From positions 1 to 47,084 of the forward strand of contig NZ_JAMWZS010000022.1 in assembly GCF_024282095.1 (NCBI RefSeq): DNA of 47,084 bases, in the 5' to 3' direction. The notes under the pieces were generated by a model. It was not told the origin of the DNA, ran no database searches, and saw nothing but the letters and a program-made list of their open reading frames with translations. Positions 8,424 through 15,782 of the stretch are shown piece by piece. The DNA is from Nitrosomonas sp. Its GTDB lineage: Bacteria > Pseudomonadota > Gammaproteobacteria > Burkholderiales > Nitrosomonadaceae. Position 1 is the stretch's first letter. Every line of letters begins with the position of its first letter. The translations under genes and the position numbers were made by a program.

Positions 8424-10166
8424 ATGTATCGCTATGATGAATATGATCAGCAAATAGTGAATGAACGCGTCGAGCAGTATCGTGATCAAGTGCGTCGGCG
8501 TCTTTCCGGTGAACTGACGGAAGAAGAATTTTTGCCTTTACGGCTGCAAAATGGCTTGTATATGCAAATACATGGCTACATGCTGCGTATTGCAGTGCCT
8601 TACGGCTTCATATCTTCAAGACAGATACGCATGTTTGCCCACATTGCACGTAAATATGATCGTGGTTACGGGCATTTCACGACACGCCAGAATATCCAGT
8701 TTAATTGGCTCAAACTGGAAGATACGCCTGATATTCTGACCGATCTCGCTTCTGTCGAAATGCATGCCATCCAGACTTCCGGCAATTGTGTGCGCAATAT
8801 TACCTCGGACGAATATGCCGGGGTTGCGCAAGATGAAGTCGTTGATCCGCGCCCTTATGCTGAGATTCTGCGCCAATGGAGCACTTTTCATCCGGAATTT
8901 GCTTACTTGCCGCGCAAATTCAAAATTGCCATCAGCGGTGGAAAAGAAGACCGTGCTGCGATCTATGCGCACGATATCGGCTTGTCGGTGACTAAAAATG
9001 CGCAGGGTGAAGTGGGCTTCCGTGTGCTGGTGGGTGGAGGATTGGGGCGCACACCTGTCATCGGCAGTGAGATTTGTGAGTTTGTGCCGTGGCAGCATAT
9101 TTTGACGTATGTCGAATCCATTCTGCGGATCTATAATCAATATGGTCGCCGGGATAATAAATATAAAGCACGCATCAAGATTCTGGTAAAAGCGCTGGGA
9201 ATTGATGAATTCAAACGTCAGGTTGAAGCGGATTGGGCGGATCTCAAGGATGGTCCCGGTACTTTAACTGCCGAGGAAGTCGATCGTGTTGCCTCGTTCT
9301 TTACTGATCCGGCTTATGAAACACTGACGGATCATGATTCCGCGTTGAATGAATTCAAAGCGGATAGTCGCTCATTTTCCAACTGGATGTTGCGTAACGT
9401 CAAGCCGCACCGTGTTCCCGGTTACGCAATCGTCGTTTTGTCGTTGAAGAAGCCGGGCACTGTTCCTGGCGATGCCACGGCTGAACAGATGGAAGCAATC
9501 GCAGATCTGGCGGATCGCTACAGCTTTGGTGAATTACGCATCACGCATCAACAGAATCTGGTGTTGGCGGATGTGCGGCAGAAGGATCTGATTCGTTTGT
9601 GGCAAGAAGCGACAGCCTACGAGCTGACAGCGCCCAATATCGGGTTGTTGACCGATATCATCAGCTGTCCCGGTGCGGAATTCTGCACGTTGGCCAATGC
9701 GCGCTCCATACCGCTGGCAAAGTTGATCGCCGAGCGTTTTGAGAGTCTGGATTTTCAGCACGATATCGGTGAGATAACACTGAATATCTCGGGGTGTGTC
9801 AATGCGTGCGGGCAGCATCATATCGGCAATATCGGCATTACCGGTGTTGAAAAGAAAGATCATGATGAGTGGTATCAGGTGTCGCTTGGTGGCGCTGAGG
9901 GTAACAACAGCTCGATTGGCAAGATTATCGGTCCATCCTTTACATTTAACCAGGTGCCGGAGGTGATTGACCGCCTGCTGCAGGTTTATCTGCGTGAACG
10001 TATGGAAGCTGAGCGTTTTATTGATACGGTGCGCCGCATTGGCCATGGGCCTTTTAAAGAGTATGTGTATGCGACGGAATTTGCGGTTGAGGAAGAAGAA
10101 ATTGCCGACAAGCATGTGGTGGTGCCTGCGGAATATTCAGTGCCCTATTATTCTCCAAGGTTTTAA
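8424..10166 (+). CDS. cysI: Sulfite reductase hemoprotein
   Basis: Reduces sulfite to sulfide with six electrons; 580 residues. It carries the siroheme/[4Fe-4S] ligand cysteines in 'SCPGAEFC' and 'GCVNACGQHH', plus the siroheme-contacting 'TSGNCVRNITSDEYAG' and 'RRDNKYKARIKI'. The sequence resembles the Pseudomonas-type CysI ('YDEYDQQIV') more than the E. coli CysJ-dependent one. No cysJ flavoprotein is present, so the electron donor is probably a ferredoxin. The frame is open from a TTG at 8397, but the ATG at 8424 has GGGGA at the right distance and matches homologues. It is followed after 5 bases by the DUF934 gene. Confidence 0.93.
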   Translation: MYRYDEYDQQIVNERVEQYRDQVRRRLSGELTEEEFLPLRLQNGLYMQIHGYMLRIAVPYGFISSRQIRMFAHIARKYDRGYGHFTTRQNIQFNWLKLEDTPDILTDLASVEMHAIQTSGNCVRNITSDEYAGVAQDEVVDPRPYAEILRQWSTFHPEFAYLPRKFKIAISGGKEDRAAIYAHDIGLSVTKNAQGEVGFRVLVGGGLGRTPVIGSEICEFVPWQHILTYVESILRIYNQYGRRDNKYKARIKILVKALGIDEFKRQVEADWADLKDGPGTLTAEEVDRVASFFTDPAYETLTDHDSALNEFKADSRSFSNWMLRNVKPHRVPGYAIVVLSLKKPGTVPGDATAEQMEAIADLADRYSFGELRITHQQNLVLADVRQKDLIRLWQEATAYELTAPNIGLLTDIISCPGAEFCTLANARSIPLAKLIAERFESLDFQHDIGEITLNISGCVNACGQHHIGNIGITGVEKKDHDEWYQVSLGGAEGNNSSIGKIIGPSFTFNQVPEVIDRLLQVYLRERMEAERFIDTVRRIGHGPFKEYVYATEFAVEEEEIADKHVVVPAEYSVPYYSPRF

Positions 10167-10171
10167 GTGTG

Positions 10172-10699
10172 ATGATTATAAAAAATAAAGCAATCGTTGC
10201 GGATGACTGGGTTGTGCTGCGTTTAAGCGAGCAGGAATCAGCAGACAATGTGACGGTTCCGGCGGGCAAAGTGATTGTGCCATTGCAAGTTTGGTTGCAG
10301 CAGCGCGATGCATTACAACAACGTGATGACATAGGCGTGTGGCTCGCCAGCGCTGAACGTCCGGAGGATTTGAAAGACGATGTGCACAAACTTTCCGTGA
10401 TTGCGGTTGATTTTCCGAAATTCTCGGATGGCCGGGGTTATTCCATTGCCTATAATCTGCGCGCGCGTCTGGGTTATACCGGAGAATTGCGGGCGATCGG
10501 CGATGTCTTGCGCGATCAATTATTTTATATGCAGCGCGTCGGATTTGACGCCTTTGCGCCGCGTCCGGATCGTAACATTGAGGATGCGTTAAAAGGATTG
10601 AGTGATTTTTCCGAGGTGTATCAAACTTCTTTTAATCAGAAACTGCCATTATTTCGTCGAGTACAGCGCAAGGGAAATCCGGCTGCAGACATGACATGA
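10172..10699 (+). CDS. DUF934 protein, sulfite reduction-associated
   Basis: A 175-residue cytosolic protein with the DUF934 core 'VDFPKFSDGRGYSIAYNLR' and 'GDVLRDQLFYMQRVGFDAF'. The family is found almost only between cysI and cysH in beta- and gammaproteobacteria lacking cysJ, so a role in electron delivery to, or assembly of, sulfite reductase is a reasonable guess but unproven. The start may be the GTG at 10169 or the ATG at 10172; AAGG lies at 10157-10160. The stop overlaps the cysH start (ATGA), implying translational coupling. Confidence 0.87.
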   Translation: MIIKNKAIVADDWVVLRLSEQESADNVTVPAGKVIVPLQVWLQQRDALQQRDDIGVWLASAERPEDLKDDVHKLSVIAVDFPKFSDGRGYSIAYNLRARLGYTGELRAIGDVLRDQLFYMQRVGFDAFAPRPDRNIEDALKGLSDFSEVYQTSFNQKLPLFRRVQRKGNPAADMT

Positions 10700-11394
10700 G
10701 TGCGCTGCAACAAAAAGTTGAACAGGTCGTTGCGGTGTTGACTGAAACCGTGCGTGATCATGCACCGGTTACGTTTGCCAACAGTCTGGGGGCTGAAGAT
10801 ATGGTGTTGACAGACATCATTGACCGATATCATCTTGCGATTGATATGTTTAGCCTCGATACCGGGCGCTTGCCGCAAGAAACCTATGATTTGATGCAGA
10901 CAGTGCGGGAACGGTACAAGACGCCGCTACGCATCTATTTTCCTAATGTAAAACAGGTTGAAGCGTATGTCACCGAGCATGGCGTGAATGGCTTCTATGA
11001 AAGCATCGAATTGCGCAAGTCATGCTGCCATATCCGGAAAGTGGAGCCGTTGCGCCGCGCTTTACAGGGTAAGCGCGCGTGGGTGACGGGAATACGGCAC
11101 GAACAGGGATCTACCCGGCTGGACTTGAGAGTGTCTGCCTATGATATGGGCAATCGTATGCAAAAGGTTAATCCGCTGCTGGAATGGTCAAATGCGGAAG
11201 TCTGGGAATACCTGAAACAATATGAAGTGCCCTATAACAAGCTGCATGACAAGTTTTATCCGAGTATCGGATGTGCACCCTGCACCCGTGCGATTACACC
11301 CGGAGAGGATATCCGCTCCGGCCGTTGGTGGTGGGAAGCGCCGGAAAACAAGGAATGTGGATTGCATACTGGCAAAGTGATTCCATTAAAATAG
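10696..11394 (+). CDS. cysH: Adenylyl-sulfate (APS) reductase, iron-sulfur type CysH
   Basis: Reduces activated sulfate to sulfite with thioredoxin; 232 residues. The cluster ligands Cys110-Cys111 ('SCCHIRK') and Cys193/Cys196 ('GCAPC') are present, along with the catalytic Cys221 in 'KECGLH'. The CC...CxxC set binds a [4Fe-4S] cluster and marks APS-using enzymes. This fits the absence of an APS kinase (cysC) gene or domain here. The PP-loop nucleotide region begins at 'FANSLGAEDMVL'. It is coupled to the DUF934 gene by a 4-base overlap and precedes cysD by 86 bases. Confidence 0.93.
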   Translation: MSALQQKVEQVVAVLTETVRDHAPVTFANSLGAEDMVLTDIIDRYHLAIDMFSLDTGRLPQETYDLMQTVRERYKTPLRIYFPNVKQVEAYVTEHGVNGFYESIELRKSCCHIRKVEPLRRALQGKRAWVTGIRHEQGSTRLDLRVSAYDMGNRMQKVNPLLEWSNAEVWEYLKQYEVPYNKLHDKFYPSIGCAPCTRAITPGEDIRSGRWWWEAPENKECGLHTGKVIPLK

Positions 11395-11480
11395 GTGCAA
11401 TTGGTCGCAGTATTACGCGTAGTTTTTTGCGGGCAGCCTGTGCGCAGGGTGCTTAATTTTTGTAGGTTGAGAGAAAGAAA

Positions 11481-12386
11481 ATGAGTAACCACCCCTTTAC
11501 CCATCTGGACGCGCTGGAAAGTGAAGCGATCCATATTATGCGCGAAGTTGCGGCGGAATGTGCTAATCCTGTTCTGCTGTTCTCCGGTGGTAAGGATTCC
11601 ATTGTTTTGTTGCGTTTGGCTGAAAAGGCGTTTCGTCCCGGACGTTTTCCATTTCCATTGATGCATATCGATACGGAACACAACTTTCCCGAGGTGATCG
11701 CGTTTCGCGATCGGCGTGTCAAGGAACTGGGCGAACGACTGATTGTGCGCAGCATGGAGGATTCGATTAAAAAAGGCAGAGTGGTGCTACGCTCGGAGAA
11801 TCAGAGCCGCAATGCTTTTCAGTCGGTGACGCTATTGGATGCCATTGCGGAATTCAAATTCGACGCGTGTATCGGTGGTGCGCGCCGGGATGAGGAAAAA
11901 GCGCGTGCCAAAGAACGAATTTTTTCTTTCCGCGATGAATTCGGCCAGTGGGATCCCAAAAATCAGCGCCCGGAATTATGGGATATTTATAATACCCGCA
12001 CGCATCCTGGCGAGAATATCCGGGTGTTTCCGATCAGTAACTGGACCGAATTGGACGTTTGGGAATATATCGCACGCGAAAAACTGGAAGTGCCGCAAAT
12101 CTATTTTGCCCATACGCGTGACGTGATCCGGCGTGCAGCCGGTTTGTTACCTGTTTCGCAGTTGGTGCAACCGCAGGCGGGTGAGAAAATTGAGCACATT
12201 ACCGTGCGCTTTCGCACCGTGGGCGATATGAGTTGTACCTGTCCGGTGGAGTCCGATGCAGCCAGTATCGATGAAATCATTGCTGAGACAGCGATGACGC
12301 GCATTACTGAACGTGGCGCTACGCGCATGGATGATCAAACGTCGGAAGCGTCGATGGAATTGCGCAAGAAAGAAGGATATTTCTAG
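11481..12386 (+). CDS. cysD: Sulfate adenylyltransferase subunit 2
   Basis: The ATP-binding catalytic subunit of ATP sulfurylase, which with CysN makes APS from sulfate and ATP. It has 301 residues, the normal length. The PP-loop motif SGGKDS is at 35-40, and 'MHIDTEHNFPEVIAFRD', 'GGARRDEEKARAKER' and 'SNWTELDVWEYI' are standard CysD landmarks. A GAGAGAAAG site precedes the ATG. The gene is followed by cysN after 118 bases. Confidence 0.94.
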   Translation: MSNHPFTHLDALESEAIHIMREVAAECANPVLLFSGGKDSIVLLRLAEKAFRPGRFPFPLMHIDTEHNFPEVIAFRDRRVKELGERLIVRSMEDSIKKGRVVLRSENQSRNAFQSVTLLDAIAEFKFDACIGGARRDEEKARAKERIFSFRDEFGQWDPKNQRPELWDIYNTRTHPGENIRVFPISNWTELDVWEYIAREKLEVPQIYFAHTRDVIRRAAGLLPVSQLVQPQAGEKIEHITVRFRTVGDMSCTCPVESDAASIDEIIAETAMTRITERGATRMDDQTSEASMELRKKEGYF

Positions 12387-12504
12387 CATTGACGTATCAG
12401 TGGCGGTTTTGACTGAAAAATACCGCATTCTTGGGCATATCAATCAATTTTTAATCATTTATTTCTATATTCTGTGGTAACACGAATTTCCAGAAGGTTT
12501 CCAA

Positions 12505-13788
12505 ATGTCGATCATTGAAAAAATTTCGTTTGATCAAGCCGGGTTATTGCGCTTTATTACTGCCGGGAGTGTGGATGACGGTAAAAGCACTCTGATTGGC
12601 CGTTTATTGCATGACTCAAAGTCTATTTTTGAAGATCAACTTACGTCGATTTCCAATACCACGCGCAAGCGCGGTATGGAGGGTGTGGATCTATCACTGC
12701 TCACCGACGGATTGCAAGCCGAGCGTGAGCAAGGCATAACCATTGATGTGGCCTACCGGTATTTCGCTACGCCCAAGCGCAAATTTATTATTGCCGATAC
12801 GCCGGGGCATGAACAATATACACGCAATATGGTCACCGGCGCGTCAACGGCCAATCTGGCGATTATTCTGATTGATGCGCGCAAGGGCGTGCTGACGCAA
12901 TCGCGCCGTCATGCCTATCTGGCAAGTTTGGTGGGAATTCCGCATCTGGTGGTGGCCGTTAATAAGATGGATCTGGTGGATTACGCGCAACCAGTCTTTG
13001 AGAAGATTTGTCAGGATTTCGCTGCGTTTGCGGAGAAACTCAAGTTGCGCAATATTACCTATATTCCGATGTCGGCACTCAATGGGGATATGGTGGTTGA
13101 ACGCGGTGATCATCTGAGCTGGTATCAAGGCTCTACACTGATGGATCTATTAGAAAGCGTATCGATCGAAGACGATATCAATCGTGACGATTTCCGTTTC
13201 CCTGTGCAATGGGTGTGCCGACCACAAACTAAGGAGTTGCATGATTTTCGCGGTTATATGGGACGTATCGAATCGGGTTCAATACGTGTCGGTGACAACG
13301 TCACGTTGCTGCCATCCGGATTGACTTCGCGCATCAAAGAAATTTTGGTTTACGAGGGGGCCATTGACGAAGCTTCCGCCCCACAATCGGTCACACTGAC
13401 GATTGAAGATCACATAGACATTTCACGTGGTGATATGCTGGTGAAAGCGGGCGATGCACCGCAGGTTATTAAAGCATTTGACGCGATGTTATGCTGGCTC
13501 TCCGAGCAACCGCTGGATCCCGGCCGGAAGTATCTGATCAAACAGTCTACCCGCATGGTGAAAGCCGTCATCAGCCGGATTGATTATCGTGTCGATGTCA
13601 ATACCATGGACCATGAAACAGTGAATACTTTGAAAATGAACGATATCGCGCATATTGGACTGAAAGTGCAAGCGCCGCTGGTTTGTGACGATTATGAACG
13701 CAATCGTGCCACCGGATGTTTTATCGTCATCGATGAAAGCAGTAATAATACGGTTGCGGCCGGGATGATTGCAGCGGCTAAGGAATAG
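12505..13788 (+). CDS. cysN: Sulfate adenylyltransferase subunit 1 (GTPase)
   Basis: The regulatory GTPase of ATP sulfurylase, whose GTP hydrolysis drives APS formation. It has 427 residues. The G1 loop is GSVDDGKST (21-29), G3 is DTPGHEQY and G4 is NKMD, followed by EF-Tu-like beta-barrel domains. The protein stops after the barrels: there is no fused APS kinase (CysC) domain, consistent with direct APS reduction by the iron-sulfur CysH of the same operon. AAGG precedes the ATG. It is the last gene of the sulfate operon; about 220 bases follow before the next gene. Confidence 0.94.
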   Translation: MSIIEKISFDQAGLLRFITAGSVDDGKSTLIGRLLHDSKSIFEDQLTSISNTTRKRGMEGVDLSLLTDGLQAEREQGITIDVAYRYFATPKRKFIIADTPGHEQYTRNMVTGASTANLAIILIDARKGVLTQSRRHAYLASLVGIPHLVVAVNKMDLVDYAQPVFEKICQDFAAFAEKLKLRNITYIPMSALNGDMVVERGDHLSWYQGSTLMDLLESVSIEDDINRDDFRFPVQWVCRPQTKELHDFRGYMGRIESGSIRVGDNVTLLPSGLTSRIKEILVYEGAIDEASAPQSVTLTIEDHIDISRGDMLVKAGDAPQVIKAFDAMLCWLSEQPLDPGRKYLIKQSTRMVKAVISRIDYRVDVNTMDHETVNTLKMNDIAHIGLKVQAPLVCDDYERNRATGCFIVIDESSNNTVAAGMIAAAKE

Positions 13789-14011
13789 GCAGGCATCCAG
13801 GCGTAGCGGAATAGGTGAGTTTGATGTGATAAGTATGCATGTTGGGTCTGTTTCCGGCACCGTAGTGGCAACACAGATCGTTTTGCGCCTGCGGGGGGTG
13901 CCGGCCACATGCAACGAGTGAACTTGCGAGAAGAATCTGTTGTGATTTATTGCGTACGGGATTGCAAGTATAGTGGAAACAGTTAATCATGCAAATTTGA
14001 AAGTGAATTTG

Positions 14012-14395
14012 ATGCGCAATGATCGGGAGCTTACAGGATTTGCTATTTTGGTGGTCGAGGACAATGAGCTGAATCAGCAAGTTATCAAGGAGATACTGGA
14101 ATATTCAGGTGCCACTGTAGCCATTGCAGAACATGGAAAAGAAGCGCTGGACCTTCTGAGCAAGGAATCATTTAATTGTGTGTTAATGGATATTCAAATG
14201 CCCATCATGGATGGTCTGGAAGCTACGCAAATGATTCGAATCAATGCGCATTGGTCGGATTTGCCGATTATTGCGTTAACAGCCAATGCGGATCAACACC
14301 ATAGGGATTTGTGTCAACATGTTGGTATGAGTGATTTTTTAGCCAAACCGATTAATCCCGACTTACTGATTAATACACTTCTGAAATGGCTCTGA
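14012..14395 (+). CDS. Single-domain response regulator (receiver only)
   Basis: About 127 residues, nearly all one receiver domain: acidic pocket in 'LVVEDNELNQQ', phospho-acceptor Asp in 'CVLMDIQMPIMDGLEA', switch 'IIALTAN' and conserved lysine in 'DFLAKPINP'. These motifs are those of receivers in hybrid kinases, not of CheY, so it could be a phosphorelay intermediate or a detached hybrid-kinase receiver. There is no output domain. A GTG at 13973 in the same frame would add 13 residues; neither start has a strong ribosome site. It lies 91 bases before a receiver-EAL gene and about 5 kb before the chemosensory cluster, to whose kinases it might be linked. Confidence 0.82.
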   Translation: MRNDRELTGFAILVVEDNELNQQVIKEILEYSGATVAIAEHGKEALDLLSKESFNCVLMDIQMPIMDGLEATQMIRINAHWSDLPIIALTANADQHHRDLCQHVGMSDFLAKPINPDLLINTLLKWL

Positions 14396-14456
14396 TAGTA
14401 AAAGAATACGTGCTGTAGTGATTTATTGAATGCTCCTGGACGAATTATTAGTAGTT

Positions 14457-14474
14457 GTTAAGTAAGCGCTTAAC
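14457..14474. promoter_or_regulatory. Inverted repeat just before the receiver-EAL gene
   Basis: GTTAAG-TAAGCG-CTTAAC forms a perfect 6-base inverted repeat ending 12 bases before the ATG at 14487. There is no obvious Shine-Dalgarno sequence in the leader, so the repeat could be an operator or a leader hairpin affecting translation. Confidence 0.35.
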
Positions 14475-14486
14475 TAAATTCTTCGG

Positions 14487-15692
14487 ATGGATAAAAAGAA
14501 AAATATACGTGTGTTAGTACTTGATGATGACAAATTTATGCTTGAATTTGTCAGTCATTTGCTTAGAGAATTGGGAGTCAATGAAGTGCTGGTTGCAGAA
14601 GATGGTGCCGCTGGTTTGTTTGCACTGTCTGCTCAAATAGAAGTTGTTGATTTGTTGATCTGTGATATTGAAATGCCAGGAATGGATGGCATTGAGTTTT
14701 TGCGTCATATTGCTGATCAGAAATATAGTGGAAAAGTTGTATTATTTTCAGGTGTTGACGCGGATTTGCTCAAAGCAATAGAGCGTTTAGCCATTGTACG
14801 TGGGTTGAATGTCATTGGCACATTGACTAAGCCGGTGACCATGGGTTCTTTGACAGCGATATTGGAGAAACTGAGTTTACCGATTCAAAAAACTGCTGAC
14901 TCTTCCCAGATAAGACAAATGTTTGATGTGGAGGAGATCCGACAGGCTTTGATGGCTGATCAGATCACGCTATTTTTTCAACCCAAAATTTCCGCTTCCA
15001 GCCGTCGCGTTACCAGTGTCGAGTGTTTGGCACGGTGGCATCACGCGAGATATGGCTATATTTCTCCTGATAATTTCATTTCCATTATCGAGCAAAATGG
15101 CTTGATCAATGATTTTACACGCAATGTTCTGAAGAAATCCGTGCAGCAGTTGGATATCTGGCTACAGAACGGATTGGATTTGAAAATTTCTGTGAATGTT
15201 TCCATGGCAAACCTGGATCGCTTTAATTTGCCGGAGATTTATCAGGAAGCGGTGCAGGATTCCAATGTGCCGATTGAGCGGGTCACGTTGGAAATTACCG
15301 AGGGTAAGCTGGGGAAGGATTTTGCACAAAGTCTGGATATTCTGACGCGTATTCGGCTTAAAGGTTTTGGGTTGTCCATTGATGATTTCGGTACCGGCTA
15401 TGCGTCCATGGAAACGCTTAAATATATGCCTTTTACAGAACTCAAAATAGACCGGATTTTTGCACATAACGCTACGCAAGATCTGGCGACTCGTGTAATT
15501 CTTGAGTCGAGTATAAAATTAGGCAAAGCTTTTGGCTTGAATGTGGTGGTAGAAGGGATTGAAACCCAGGCTGATTGCGAATTGGTTGCAGAACTGGGGT
15601 GCGATGAAATACAAGGATATTTTATTGCAAAACCCATGCTGGCCGATGAATTTGCCCGGTGGCTATGTGATTATGAGAAGAATAGGGAATAA
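14487..15692 (+). CDS. Receiver-EAL response regulator, predicted c-di-GMP phosphodiesterase
   Basis: 401 residues: a receiver domain (about 8-125; Asp in 'LLICDIEMPGMDGIEF', Lys in 'GTLTKPV') and an EAL domain (about 150-395). Catalytic-type residues appear kept: Glu of the EAL motif (written VECLARW, so ECL), Asn in 'VNVSMANL', Glu in 'LEITEGKLG', the double Asp in 'SIDDFGTGYASM', Lys in 'LKIDRIF', Glu in 'VVEGIETQ' and Gln in 'EIQGYFIAKP'. It is therefore likely an active c-di-GMP phosphodiesterase controlled by phosphorylation. The nearby CheA-receiver or hybrid kinase are candidate phosphodonors. The leader lacks a clear ribosome site. Confidence 0.9.
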   Translation: MDKKKNIRVLVLDDDKFMLEFVSHLLRELGVNEVLVAEDGAAGLFALSAQIEVVDLLICDIEMPGMDGIEFLRHIADQKYSGKVVLFSGVDADLLKAIERLAIVRGLNVIGTLTKPVTMGSLTAILEKLSLPIQKTADSSQIRQMFDVEEIRQALMADQITLFFQPKISASSRRVTSVECLARWHHARYGYISPDNFISIIEQNGLINDFTRNVLKKSVQQLDIWLQNGLDLKISVNVSMANLDRFNLPEIYQEAVQDSNVPIERVTLEITEGKLGKDFAQSLDILTRIRLKGFGLSIDDFGTGYASMETLKYMPFTELKIDRIFAHNATQDLATRVILESSIKLGKAFGLNVVVEGIETQADCELVAELGCDEIQGYFIAKPMLADEFARWLCDYEKNRE

Positions 15693-15782
15693 CAGGAAAT
15701 AACGGTTTTAACATTATCACCCAACTAATATAGTACGTTTAGGTTAAGTGATTACACGGATAATAGAATAAAATAATTGATT

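Noticed and set aside
9534-10115. 193-residue minus-strand open frame
   Set aside because: Antisense to cysI, without recognisable motifs; shadow frame.
12403-12426. GCGGT/ACCGC stem after cysD
   Set aside because: A short stem with no T-run; cysN follows on the same strand, so a terminator is unlikely.
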